This document shows positions 6,868-15,196 of a DNA stretch of 18,503 nucleotides, in pieces. Under the pieces are notes generated by a model. That model was not told the DNA's origin, ran no database searches, and saw only the letters and a program-made list of their open reading frames with translations. Source of the stretch: Candidatus Hodarchaeota archaeon (GTDB taxonomy: Archaea; Asgardarchaeota; Heimdallarchaeia; Hodarchaeales; Hodarchaeaceae); contig JAEOSR010000104.1 of assembly GCA_016840285.1 (NCBI GenBank), positions 1 to 18,503 of the forward strand, written 5' to 3'. Each line of letters starts with the position of its first letter. The stretch's first letter is position 1. Both the position numbers and the translations under genes were made by a program.

Positions 6868-9252
6868 ATGAAGTTATTCTTTTTAAAGGCTTGGAGAGAT
6901 TTAAAACGGAAGAAAATTCGATCTATTCCGATATTCATTGTCATCATTGTTGGCGGTATTGCCTCTATCATGTATAGCAATATTTATCTTACATGGTTTG
7001 AAGCGACAAACGCTTCTTGGGGAAACCAAAATCATCATCATCTTCTTGTAACTGTTACTCCCATGGATGCAAAAAATCTGACACAATTAATCAATAATGT
7101 TAGTACAAATTCTGAAGTGTTCCCTGATTTTGAAGTTCGATCTTTTCTTGAAGTAAAAGTAAGTAAAGATGCAGGAGATTCATGGATTACTGCTCGACTT
7201 TATGGCATAAACAGTTCGCGATCTTTACGTGTAGATATGTTCTATTATCACTCAGGCGAAACACTGTACAAATCTAGTTCCCTTAATGCGTCAGTAGTAG
7301 ACCAATATACAGCTGAACTCAATGACTGGCAAGTAGGTGGTAGTCTCACAATATCTACTGATATTGAAGGTGTGGAGCCTTTCCTAGTGAATACAATAGC
7401 ACATGTAGACTCACCCGAGTATATGGTGGCGCCAGGAGCTGCTGCAGCAGAATTTTTTGATTTCTGGTCTGGTCCTGTTATTTGGATGCGGTACACCGAT
7501 TTATTAAGTGTTACAAATAATGAAAAACTAGCCAATCAGGTGGCATTTCATTTTAAGGATCCATCAAAGAAAAATATGTTTCTAGGGGAACTTTATACAG
7601 TATTAGGTGAAGATAATGTCTTAAAAACCGAGGGAAGGAATTGGTACATAGAAGTAATAGGATTAGAGTTGCTTAGTGTGGCCGTTATAATGGCTATAAC
7701 TTTTAGTGGGATAGCCGCGATCTTATTATTCATTGTTTTAAAACGTATCATCGAAGAAGAACTTCCAACGTTGGGGCTTTTTAAATCCTTAGGTTTCACA
7801 AATCGTGAACTAATAACTAGTACTATGATCTATTCTTTGATTATCAGCTTGATTGGAGGGATTATTGGGTCCGTGTGTGGTGCTATTGTCGGAATTGGCT
7901 TGAGTGATTATATGATTTTTGAGTTATCAGGCATAAAGAAATTACCAACAGTTGGAGCAATATCTCCGATATCATTGCTACCTGCAGTTAGCTATTTTCT
8001 TCTTACTTGTATCTTGACTACTGTAGGTTCTCTCTTTGCTATCAGGAAAATCTTCAAAATGCGGCCTTTGGATGCGATGAAACCAAAAGCTAAATTTGAG
8101 CCGGGTAAATTAACATTGTTTGAAGGGCTGGTAACTAAGTTTCGATCCCTTTCTCCGTTATCAAAGTTCTCAATTCGTTCTCTTTTCCAAGATAAACGAA
8201 AAACTTTCTTCATTCTTACAGGAATCTTCTTAGCAACCTTTATCTCGTTCTTTGGATCCAATGTAACCTTTAATTATTATTCAGGTTTCGATAAGCAGAT
8301 GAACTATTATCAAAATTGGGATGTCCAAGTTATTTTTCGAAATTACCAAAATGAGAGCCAAATTTCAGCTGTACTTCAAGAAAATGCAGGACAGATCAAA
8401 GAAAATGAACCAGGATTACTAGTGCCCATTCGTTTTTCACAGGACTTATCACGTATTTATAGTTTAACAGGTCTGATCCCTAATTCTAATATGCGGCGTT
8501 TTGACAAAGATATATTCCCTGCAAAAGGAGAACTTGCTATTACCCAAGACTTAGCTCTGAAATTTAAGGTTAGAATAGGAGATAATATTAATGTAAAAGT
8601 TTTTGATGTAACCCATACCTTAAGAATCGGAAACGTTCTAAAAGAGCTCACAGGGTCAGGGATTTACTGTACAATCGACACAGCACGTGACTTGGCTCAA
8701 TTAGATAACAGTGAATCTAATGTACTTTTCATCAAATCTTCTGATCCAGACCAGCTCGCTTCAAAATTAGAATTGGACCCTGATGTATATAAAGTTGTAA
8801 ATAAAATTGATCTCAAGGAAACCGTTGAGTTAGTCAACAATCTAACTATGGTAGTAATTTCGCTCGCATTGTTTGCTGGTTTATTAGTTGGTGCTTGTAT
8901 CGCTATTACGATAGTTTCTATTTCTATTTCCGAACGTAAACACGACTTCATTAACTTTAGGGCGCTTGGAGTTTCAAACAAGGAAATATTTACTACCATC
9001 CTGCTAGAACTGATAATCACTGGGATTGGTGGTGTGGTTCTAGGCTTCATTGGCAGTGTTTTTATGATAAATGCACTATTTGATTGGACAGCGATGATTG
9101 GTGTGATCCTGATTTTTGAGCTATCACCTGTCAGCATTATCATAACAATTACGAATGTGTGCCTTGGAATCCTTTTAGCAACTTACTTCTCGCTCCGATC
9201 GCTCTTTCGTACTTCGATTTCCGAAGAAACAGTGAGTAGAATCATAGGTTGA
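6868..9252 (+). CDS. ABC transporter permease with two FtsX domains
   Basis: This 794-aa envelope protein is the partner of the preceding ATPase. It has the duplicated MacB/LolC-like plan. A TM helix at about 20-42 is followed by a large extracellular domain (about 45-262). A three-TM FtsX domain spans about 265-397 and ends in the typical IRKIFKMRPLDAMKP. A second N-terminal TM lies near 445-465, a second extracellular domain spans to about 665, and a final FtsX domain (about 675-790) ends the chain. The cytoplasmic coupling helices LGLFKSLGFTNRELI and FINFRALGVSNKEIF, typical of FtsX, are visible. The longer reading from GTG at 6859 would add only three residues. The likely role is moving lipids, lipoproteins or peptides across or out of the membrane; the substrate is unknown. 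Confidence 0.93.
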   Translation: MKLFFLKAWRDLKRKKIRSIPIFIVIIVGGIASIMYSNIYLTWFEATNASWGNQNHHHLLVTVTPMDAKNLTQLINNVSTNSEVFPDFEVRSFLEVKVSKDAGDSWITARLYGINSSRSLRVDMFYYHSGETLYKSSSLNASVVDQYTAELNDWQVGGSLTISTDIEGVEPFLVNTIAHVDSPEYMVAPGAAAAEFFDFWSGPVIWMRYTDLLSVTNNEKLANQVAFHFKDPSKKNMFLGELYTVLGEDNVLKTEGRNWYIEVIGLELLSVAVIMAITFSGIAAILLFIVLKRIIEEELPTLGLFKSLGFTNRELITSTMIYSLIISLIGGIIGSVCGAIVGIGLSDYMIFELSGIKKLPTVGAISPISLLPAVSYFLLTCILTTVGSLFAIRKIFKMRPLDAMKPKAKFEPGKLTLFEGLVTKFRSLSPLSKFSIRSLFQDKRKTFFILTGIFLATFISFFGSNVTFNYYSGFDKQMNYYQNWDVQVIFRNYQNESQISAVLQENAGQIKENEPGLLVPIRFSQDLSRIYSLTGLIPNSNMRRFDKDIFPAKGELAITQDLALKFKVRIGDNINVKVFDVTHTLRIGNVLKELTGSGIYCTIDTARDLAQLDNSESNVLFIKSSDPDQLASKLELDPDVYKVVNKIDLKETVELVNNLTMVVISLALFAGLLVGACIAITIVSISISERKHDFINFRALGVSNKEIFTTILLELIITGIGGVVLGFIGSVFMINALFDWTAMIGVILIFELSPVSIIITITNVCLGILLATYFSLRSLFRTSISEETVSRIIG

Positions 9253-9285
9253 GGAAGTTCTTTGGCTTCTTCCTTCTTTTTCTTT
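9252..9285 (+). terminator. probable terminator after the FtsX-type ABC operon
   Basis: AGGAAG (9252-9257) pairs with CTTCCT (9269-9274) around an 11-base loop. It is followed by the T-rich TCTTTTTCTTTG. The stem starts at the last base of the permease stop codon. The loop is long, so it is weaker than the terminator at 3757. Confidence 0.45.
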
Positions 9286-9577
9286 GATTTAATTTTGCAG
9301 AGAACAGGTTTCACATCAATGTCATTAATGTCATTTTTGATGTCATATTACCAACGTGTTATGTAATAATCTATAGATTTTGGGAGAAAAATCATTAAGA
9401 TTTATTATTTTCTCTTTTATTTATCTTGAAGATATTGTTCTAATGAATCTTGAATTTCACTTATGAAAAACGTTAGCATTCTTTTTAATTCTAATGGAAT
9501 AATCATTTTTTAGAAAATCTGACATCTAATTGATGAAAATTTATGTCTTTTTTTAATCCTAGAGAAAACTCTTCCAT
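9286..9577. other. intergenic region between convergent genes, with ATGTCAT triplet repeat
   Basis: ATGTCAT occurs three times within 28 bases (9319-9325, 9328-9334, 9340-9346). A minus-strand frame of 29 codons (9506 down to 9417) has amphipathic composition but no ribosome binding site, and I do not call it a gene. Otherwise I see only AT-rich spacer and the 3' end of the minus-strand gene. Confidence 0.35.
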
Positions 9578-10681
9578 TTATAATGGCAAATAACGCCGTA
9601 TAGAAGCCACCACTAATTCAAAATCATCGAACACTGCACTTTTAAACGGTTTCAGCCGCAGTTTTTCCTCATAAAGCTGCTCAAATTGCTTAACGAGATA
9701 CTGAGAGATCGCTTGAGTAATGAAATTTTTTTCTGTGACAATTAACACGCACGAAACTTTGCGTCCTCTCGCCATGATGATATTTTTATCTCCAAAAGAT
9801 ATTTGGTCAATTCCTTTTTCACTCTTTATAGCGACTCTGAGGGAGATATTTAGGGCACTAAAGAATCCCCCAACTAATTGCCAATCCTGCATACCATAAT
9901 CATCATCTTTAGCAATAAATGCTCTGGAAAAAATCACCAAATCGCTATGATGATCAATAATTATTACAGCTTCCAGACTAGCTGGAGTGAGAAAAAAAAT
10001 GGCTGGATCCTTCTTAATAAGATAGTTCAAATATAATCCCCCAACTAAGAGGGGGATAAAATAGCTAAATCCTGGAATAGGTAAGGGGAGCATTGTATCG
10101 AGTAGAATCAGCACTAAAAATGAGATCATAATGAGTGACGTAATCAAAGCGGAGCGTGTTGAGACAACTGCCACTCCTCTTGCCTTAGCGATCTTTGAAA
10201 CGTTTATCAATCGTTGAAGAGCACTATAGGCTATTAGAATGGTGCTTATTGAAAAAAGGAGGAAACCTAATGGATCAAAATTTAGTTTAATATATTCTGT
10301 AACATACAGGGTTAGAGTTGTTACATTTACCATGACAGATGTCGTATTAGCAGCACTTATTAGAGATATTACAGCTATTGAAGAATACCTATATTGGAAA
10401 TCAGGTAAGATAAAAGCAATACTTATTGTGAATATACAAAGTTGAGCAAAGACGAAACCGCTCCGAAAGATAGTTTCGGTCAACGGATTTAATGTGTGAG
10501 GAGTATTTAACAATGCAGTTAGTACCATACCAGCAAAAAAAAGTAATGAGATGAATGATGCGGCGGTGAGAAGCTTCATTTCAAATATTGGACTCTTTCT
10601 CACAGCGTTGAATAACATTATCGAAGAAGCAAAGTAAGATGCGAATATAAGTGTGGAGATAATAAACTCGGTAACTATCAT
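9578..10681 (-). CDS. 7-TM membrane protein with C-terminal longin/roadblock-like cytoplasmic domain
   Basis: This 367-aa protein has no signal peptide cleavage pattern. Seven hydrophobic segments (about 5-25, 36-57, 73-93, 100-120, 136-157, 176-198, 204-221) resemble the 7-TM input module found at the N-terminus of some archaeal histidine kinases. No kinase follows. Residues about 234-345 form a small alpha/beta domain: strand AVIIIDHHSDLVIFS, an amphipathic helix LVGGFFSALNISLRVAI, strands around ISFGDKNIIMARG and KVSCVLIVTE, then a long helix FITQAISQYLVKQFEQLYEE. That order is like the longin or roadblock-type domains often associated with small GTPases in archaea, especially Asgards. It may act as a membrane receptor or platform. 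The domain assignment rests on pattern recognition only. ATG start; no Shine-Dalgarno seen. Confidence 0.6.
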   Translation of the reverse strand: MIVTEFIISTLIFASYFASSIMLFNAVRKSPIFEMKLLTAASFISLLFFAGMVLTALLNTPHTLNPLTETIFRSGFVFAQLCIFTISIAFILPDFQYRYSSIAVISLISAANTTSVMVNVTTLTLYVTEYIKLNFDPLGFLLFSISTILIAYSALQRLINVSKIAKARGVAVVSTRSALITSLIMISFLVLILLDTMLPLPIPGFSYFIPLLVGGLYLNYLIKKDPAIFFLTPASLEAVIIIDHHSDLVIFSRAFIAKDDDYGMQDWQLVGGFFSALNISLRVAIKSEKGIDQISFGDKNIIMARGRKVSCVLIVTEKNFITQAISQYLVKQFEQLYEEKLRLKPFKSAVFDDFELVVASIRRYLPL

Positions 10682-10709
10682 ATTCTTTACAAAATAGGTT
10701 AATTAATAA

Positions 10710-10979
10710 TCACTCTTAATTAAGTTTCCCCTCACTTTGAGAACAGGCAGATTCTACTTCGTATCATTCATTCAAGAATACGTGGGACTGACTGCAAGGG
10801 ACGTTTATCATCTCTTAATAAACAAATAGGTTGTTGGATTAGGAATGAGTTTGAACTTTAATTTATTTTCTCAAACAGATCACGAATTCACAACTGTTGA
10901 TTCAATGAAGAAGAAAGAATTTATTCCAACACTTCTCCCCACTATACTTGATTGGATTGAGAAAACAACTATCCAATGA
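10710..10979 (+). pseudogene. possible gene remnant with an in-frame TAG
   Basis: One plus-strand frame is open from 10710 to TGA 10977-10979 except for a single TAG at 10827-10829. The translated sequence looks protein-like on both sides (FVSFIQEYVGLTARDVYHLL before, MKKKEFIPTLLPTILDWIEK after). The part after the TAG could start at ATG 10845 (44 codons). I recognise no family, and there is no clear ribosome binding site. The region also contains the upstream sequence of the minus-strand 7-TM gene, so it may simply be spacer. Nothing else is visible between 10682 and 10997. Confidence 0.2.
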
Positions 10980-10997
10980 AAAGAAATTTCTAGACTA

Positions 10998-12527
10998 TTA
11001 TGGTGATTTTCGTTTTTGAGAATATAATAGTGCTATTAGGGGTAACAAGATGGAAATTAAGGGAAGGGGTGTTCTTTCTTGAATAATTGAGGTTATCGTT
11101 GTGACCTGAGTTTCTGAGATCCCTGTTGTGGTTGGAATCTGTGAACTAGGTGGCAATGTTTTAGTTATTGGTTCTGAGAAGAAATATTCCAACAGATCAT
11201 CTAGGGTATGTCTCCAAGCACCATAACTGTGACATTCAGGATTATATATCGCTTCTACAGACCATCCTTTAGCATCACAGATTGAAACCATGTTTTTTGT
11301 AGTATCTACCATTGGTGAGTTGAAGTTATTATTATTTTCATAACTACCAACAGAGAACCATACTTTCAAATCCAAAGAATTTGGAGCATGCGTATACTTA
11401 GTCATTATTTCATATGAGGCTTCTCCTTTGGGATAACTCCCAGATTGAGACGCTAATAATTTAAATGTTCTAGGTCGTTCTAAGATGACATATGCTGAGG
11501 TAAGAGCACTAATGGAGAATCCAAGATGTAATCGAGCATAAGGCGAAGGATTAGTTGCAAAATTTTCATCAATATAGGTATTTAAGCTATCCAAATAGGT
11601 TAGATATTCAGGATTACAATTATACCACTCAATACGAGATAAGCTATCGTTTGGATTACTGGGGTCGGAATTTTTATGGTCTATAAAGACTACGATTATT
11701 GGTTCGATCCGTTGATCTGCTATCAGATTATCTAGAACATCGATTGCTGACATCAAAGTAATATAAAACGATCCATCACCAGTGTACATTGTGGGGTAAC
11801 TTCCCAAAGGATCATAATTTGGGGGAAGGTAAATTTGGACATTTGGATTATGCCAAGGGGTTTGAAGAGTTGTTAAAGTTCCATGAGGAATATCTGAACG
11901 ATGAATTATATCAAGTGGTTGTTGAAACTGAGACATTGCTAATTCCGAGGCATTTTGACCAAAAGTGAAGGGAGATTGACGAGGATTACGGGGGTCTACT
12001 CGCCATTCATCTCCTCCATTTATTATAAAGAAATAATCAATGCGAGTTATTGGTTCAACTATGAATTCAAAAGATGTGTGAGGAAACTGTAACACATTAT
12101 TAGAAAGCGAGTAATAGAAGAAAGAAATATTAGGAGCTAATCTGGTCATATTGATTGTGTTGTAAGCAGAAAAGTCTCCAATAATTGCGCAAGATTCAAT
12201 CAATGTTGTTTCGTTATAATAAATAAACACTACATGCGAATCATTCTGAATCGCTGGGAAACCCCCACCATCAGTTTTTTGCCAAGAAATATAATTATCT
12301 ATAATTGTAGGTCTCTCTATTTCTGTTGAATTGTTGTACTGAGAAAGAAAATCGTAGAAACCTGAGAATGTGATATTTGTTTCAATGCTTTTCAAGAAAA
12401 TATTGTCATATACATCGTAATCTGCTGTTACTATTTGGACATCTTTCCTGATTGGATTTATTAAACTCACATTTGTCCAGATTAGAAACAAGATGATCAG
12501 AATGATACTTAAGGATCCCTTTTTCAT
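10998..12527 (-). CDS. surface-anchored esterase of the enterochelin esterase/esterase D fold
   Basis: This 509-aa predicted extracellular alpha/beta hydrolase has a signal peptide (basic MKKG, hydrophobic 6-22). Residues about 97-185 form an E-set/CBM48-like domain (IGDFSAYN, YFFIINGGDEWRVDPRNPR). Residues about 225-450 form the Fes/esterase D domain, with YPTMYTGDG, nucleophile Ser338 in LGFSISA and His433 in ECHSYGAWRH. The usual GxSxG is GxSxS here, and the acid is unclear (Glu397 in VGSYENN is a candidate). A Thr/Ser-rich stalk (about 458-485) leads to a C-terminal TM helix (487-503) and basic tail, which anchors the enzyme outside the cell. GGGTGAG precedes the ATG. It could cleave esters of siderophores, sugars or lipids; the substrate is unknown. 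It stands alone on the minus strand. Confidence 0.8.
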   Translation of the reverse strand: MKKGSLSIILIILFLIWTNVSLINPIRKDVQIVTADYDVYDNIFLKSIETNITFSGFYDFLSQYNNSTEIERPTIIDNYISWQKTDGGGFPAIQNDSHVVFIYYNETTLIESCAIIGDFSAYNTINMTRLAPNISFFYYSLSNNVLQFPHTSFEFIVEPITRIDYFFIINGGDEWRVDPRNPRQSPFTFGQNASELAMSQFQQPLDIIHRSDIPHGTLTTLQTPWHNPNVQIYLPPNYDPLGSYPTMYTGDGSFYITLMSAIDVLDNLIADQRIEPIIVVFIDHKNSDPSNPNDSLSRIEWYNCNPEYLTYLDSLNTYIDENFATNPSPYARLHLGFSISALTSAYVILERPRTFKLLASQSGSYPKGEASYEIMTKYTHAPNSLDLKVWFSVGSYENNNNFNSPMVDTTKNMVSICDAKGWSVEAIYNPECHSYGAWRHTLDDLLEYFFSEPITKTLPPSSQIPTTTGISETQVTTITSIIQERTPLPLISILLPLIALLYSQKRKSP

Positions 12528-12640
12528 TTAGACTCACCCAAGCAATGACCATAAGATTGAAGATTCACATGTTGAATTTAATGTTGGTCTGTTTGGATTA
12601 AAATAGATCTAGATTAATGCAATTATAACTACCAATCCTG

Positions 12641-14131
12641 TTATTTTGAAAAAGACTGTAATAGCTCGTCACCAACCTTTACAACATTCTCAACAAGAAT
12701 ATTGAAATCTTCTCGTTTACTTCGATGATTGGTAATAGCAACACGAAGAGCATAGCGGCCAGTAAGCATTGTATTCGATGGAACTGCAACACCGCTTTCT
12801 TGTAACCTTAATAGTAATTCTCTGTTTAAATCATTCAACGATGAATCAGGTAAACTATTCGATAAATATCTGAAACAGACGATATTCAGAGGTACTGGGG
12901 CTAAAAGCTCTAACTCTGGCGTTAATTTAATCAAACTTGCCAAATATTGTGCTTGATCGATGTTTTGCTGAATTAACCTTCCATATTTGAGAATTCCGTG
13001 TTCTTTTAAACTCATCCAGACCTTTAATGCTCTGAACCCACGTGATAATTGAATCCCATAGTCACTGAACCAGGTTTTCCCACCTGAAACCCCTCTTGTA
13101 GCATGTTCGAGATAGTCTGGTGTTAACGAGAAAGCTTGGCGATGATCTTCTTCCTGTTTAACCAATACACAACCGACTTCAACTGGCATATACATCCATT
13201 TATGGAGATCAAAAGCTAATGAATCTGCTTTACTCATACTAGAGACTATCCACTTCGTTTTTTCTGCTAGAATAGCTAATGCTCCGAAAGCGCCATCAAC
13301 ATGAAACCACATATCTTCCTTAGTACAAATTCCTGCTAAAGAATTCAAGTCATCAAAAGCACCAGTATTAACGGTACCAGCATTTCCAATGATACATAAA
13401 GGAAGAAAGCCATTGGCACGATCTTCTGAAATCTGAGTCTTTAAAATCTCGATGTCAATCTGGAATTTCTCATTCACTGGGATTTTCCTTAAACTATTTT
13501 CACCCAAACCCAAAAGCTCTATAGCTTTTTGAAGTGAACTATGCATCTCTACTGAACCATAAAAAGTCATTGGTTTAGGAGAATTATTAACACCAAGTTT
13601 TCGGATATCAAATCCAGCTTTTTGATTACGAGCCACTGTTAAACCGATTAAGTTTGCCATAGACCCCCCACTAACTAATAGACCACTTGCTGTGGCGGGA
13701 AATCCCATTATCTCCTTAAACCAATTTATAACTTGAATTTCAACATAATTTGCAATATGATCACCTCCTCCAACATTCGGGTTCAAACCTGCTGCTAGCA
13801 TCTCAGCAAGCATTCCAAAAGGAGTACCTGTTCCAATCACCCATCCCCAAAATCTAGGATGGATATTCCCTGTAGGATATGGTTGAATATATTTTATAAA
13901 CTCCCGATAAGTCACATCGGATCCTTCTGGCTCCTGTGGTACTGGTTTGGTGAAAAAGTCTTTAACTTCGTTTGGGATTGGTTGCCAGACTGGTCTATCA
14001 CGAACATGTTCTAAATAAGCCATCATATCTTCAATCATTTGGAAACCTAATTTTTTAAGCCCATTCCAATCAACTGGATCAAGGGTCTCCTCATTTGTTT
14101 CAGTAATCTCAATCTCTGAATCAAAATCCAT
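12641..14131 (-). CDS. PLP-dependent group II amino-acid decarboxylase-like protein
   Basis: This 496-aa cytoplasmic enzyme belongs to the aromatic-amino-acid/glutamate decarboxylase family (PF00282; fold type I). Motifs are YPTGNIHPRFWGW (substrate side), the glycine-rich SGGSMANLIGL, PLP-stacking His197 in VEMHSSLQKA, GTVNTGAFDDL, phosphate/pyridine-binding Asp279 in FHVDGAFGA, and Schiff-base Lys311 in the FDLHKW motif. Most family members have a Pro or Ala where Leu precedes His. The length is normal. The reaction would be loss of CO2 from an L-amino acid to give an amine; which acid cannot be read. I chose ATG 14131 because GGGAG (14140-14144) lies 8 bases before it, whereas an in-frame TTG at 14134 sits too close. 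It is unlinked to a transporter. An oxidase or aldolase variant of the family cannot be excluded. Confidence 0.9.
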   Translation of the reverse strand: MDFDSEIEITETNEETLDPVDWNGLKKLGFQMIEDMMAYLEHVRDRPVWQPIPNEVKDFFTKPVPQEPEGSDVTYREFIKYIQPYPTGNIHPRFWGWVIGTGTPFGMLAEMLAAGLNPNVGGGDHIANYVEIQVINWFKEIMGFPATASGLLVSGGSMANLIGLTVARNQKAGFDIRKLGVNNSPKPMTFYGSVEMHSSLQKAIELLGLGENSLRKIPVNEKFQIDIEILKTQISEDRANGFLPLCIIGNAGTVNTGAFDDLNSLAGICTKEDMWFHVDGAFGALAILAEKTKWIVSSMSKADSLAFDLHKWMYMPVEVGCVLVKQEEDHRQAFSLTPDYLEHATRGVSGGKTWFSDYGIQLSRGFRALKVWMSLKEHGILKYGRLIQQNIDQAQYLASLIKLTPELELLAPVPLNIVCFRYLSNSLPDSSLNDLNRELLLRLQESGVAVPSNTMLTGRYALRVAITNHRSKREDFNILVENVVKVGDELLQSFSK

Positions 14132-14167
14132 CAAAAAATCTCCCTTTTATTTAAATAGGAGTGAAAA

Positions 14168-14182
14168 TAGGTATATTTTTTT
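14168..14182 (-). promoter_or_regulatory. candidate TATA box of the decarboxylase gene
   Basis: On the minus strand AAAAAATATACC lies about 40-50 bases before the ATG at 14131. A second AT-rich element, TTTAAATAAAAG, is nearer the gene (about 14143-14155) and also contains the A-run before the GGGAG ribosome binding site. Confidence 0.3.
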
Positions 14183-14234
14183 TATCCTTTTTATTGTATT
14201 GTCGTTATTCTAAATAATTATTGTAGTATTCTCT

Positions 14235-14648
14235 TCAAGAGCGTTTTTTCATATGAATCACTGACTGTTTGATGATTTCTTTCAAGGTTGTTTTGTCTAC
14301 ATCCTCTAGTTTATTAATGTATAGACAAGACTTCCCCGTTTTAAATTTTCCAAGATTGGCTAATAATGATTCATACTGATCAAACCCAGGCATGATATAA
14401 AGGGTCAGATTTTGTTTTCGTGGAGAAAACCCAGTTAAGAACCAATCTCCTTCACGTCCAGACGCATATTTGTAGTGATTGCTGCCAAAACCAACTATAT
14501 TCGTACCCCACATTGATGGTTCTTCTCCTGTGACTTCTCGTATAAATTCTAATATGGAAAAACTATCCTTGCGTTTTTTCTCATCTGTGACTGAGTTGAG
14601 GAACTCCTCAACACTGGCTTCATTCTTCTGAGTTTTTAGTTTAACCAT
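14235..14648 (-). CDS. DUF1801 (YdhG-like) domain protein
   Basis: This 137-aa soluble protein covers essentially the whole DUF1801 domain. The N-terminal VEEFLNSVTDEKKRKDSFSILEFI helix pair is followed by EPSMWGTNIVGFGSNHYKYASGREGDWFLTGFSPRKQNLTLYI, in which MWG, GFG and FSPRKQ are hallmark motifs. A C-terminal GKSCLYINKLEDVD strand and a last helix complete it. The fold is related to bacterial frataxin-like/iron chaperone proteins, and the biochemical role of most members is unknown. An AGGTGAT motif seven bases before the ATG fixes the start. It sits upstream of the decarboxylase on the same strand with a 100-bp gap that holds that gene's own promoter-like elements, so co-transcription is uncertain. 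Confidence 0.88.
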   Translation of the reverse strand: MVKLKTQKNEASVEEFLNSVTDEKKRKDSFSILEFIREVTGEEPSMWGTNIVGFGSNHYKYASGREGDWFLTGFSPRKQNLTLYIMPGFDQYESLLANLGKFKTGKSCLYINKLEDVDKTTLKEIIKQSVIHMKKRS

Positions 14649-15034
14649 AACATAATCACCTAGATATTTCTTTTCTATATTAGACGATTATTTCGATAAA
14701 TAAATGATTTTATCCTTTCGAATATCGTTTAAACGATCTAAGAATTCCAAAAAGACCATGATTCGGATTCTTTATCTAGACAGTCTTTTATGTAGTGAGA
14801 TCACTTTTTGTACCGGAAAAAAATACCACCCGATTTGTTTCATGACAATCAATGGCAAAAAAACCTTAATTCTGAGTCACTTGTATAAAGATACAAAGTT
14901 ACAGAGATTTCCTCCATTCTCCTCATCTAGGTGGACGCAGGAATTCTCACTGGCATAGAGTATTAGGTTCATTACCTACTACATACATATCTGGGTAATT
15001 CATTGAAACCTTCCACTTCTTCAGAAAATACAGC
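14649..15034. other. long intergenic region without a convincing gene
   Basis: A plus-strand open frame of 84 codons (14704-14958) exists but has no ribosome binding site, a composition unlike its neighbours (basic start, Ser/Phe-rich end) and no recognisable family. I regard it as chance. The minus strand is broken by stops. The left edge contains the upstream region of the DUF1801 gene and the right edge the end of the 53-aa gene. Confidence 0.35.
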
Positions 15035-15196
15035 TTAGTCCTTAAAGATTAATATGTCAGGAACTTTTGGTGAAATCGATCTAGCTTTGTTAATTCTATC
15101 AAGTTTGTTTTCAAGCTTCTGAATTGATTTTTTTAACGCCCCTTTCATTCTTTCGGTTGTTTTCCTCGAACTCCAAAACTTGAGAAATATCTTCAT
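15035..15196 (-). CDS. 53-aa basic microprotein coupled to the ICMT-like gene
   Basis: This short frame starts with ATG at 15196, overlapping the TGA of the methyltransferase gene by the classic ATGA, and ends with TAA at 15035-15037. The product is very basic in its first half (MKIFLKFWSSRKTTERMKGA). It then has a helix rich in Lys, Leu and Ile with heptad-like spacing (LKKSIQKLENKLDRINKA) and a hydrophobic C-terminal VPDILIF. Such a peptide could lie on the membrane surface and bind the methyltransferase, but this is inference. I recognise no family. The exact stop/start overlap is the main reason to believe it. It could also be a chance frame. Confidence 0.45.
   Translation of the reverse strand: MKIFLKFWSSRKTTERMKGALKKSIQKLENKLDRINKARSISPKVPDILIFKD

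Noticed and set aside
8697..9143. Minus-strand open frame of 148 codons opposite the FtsX-type permease
   Set aside because: It lies entirely antisense to a strongly supported permease gene and its translation is Ile/Thr/Ser-rich, as expected from the reverse of TM helix codons.
9417..9506. 29-codon minus-strand frame with amphipathic composition
   Set aside because: Too short, no Shine-Dalgarno motif and no overlap with a neighbour to support it, unlike the 53-aa frame at 15035-15196.
14704..14958. Plus-strand 84-codon open frame in the gap before the methyltransferase cluster
   Set aside because: No ribosome binding site, no family pattern, and unusual composition. Kept only as a remark in the intergenic entry.
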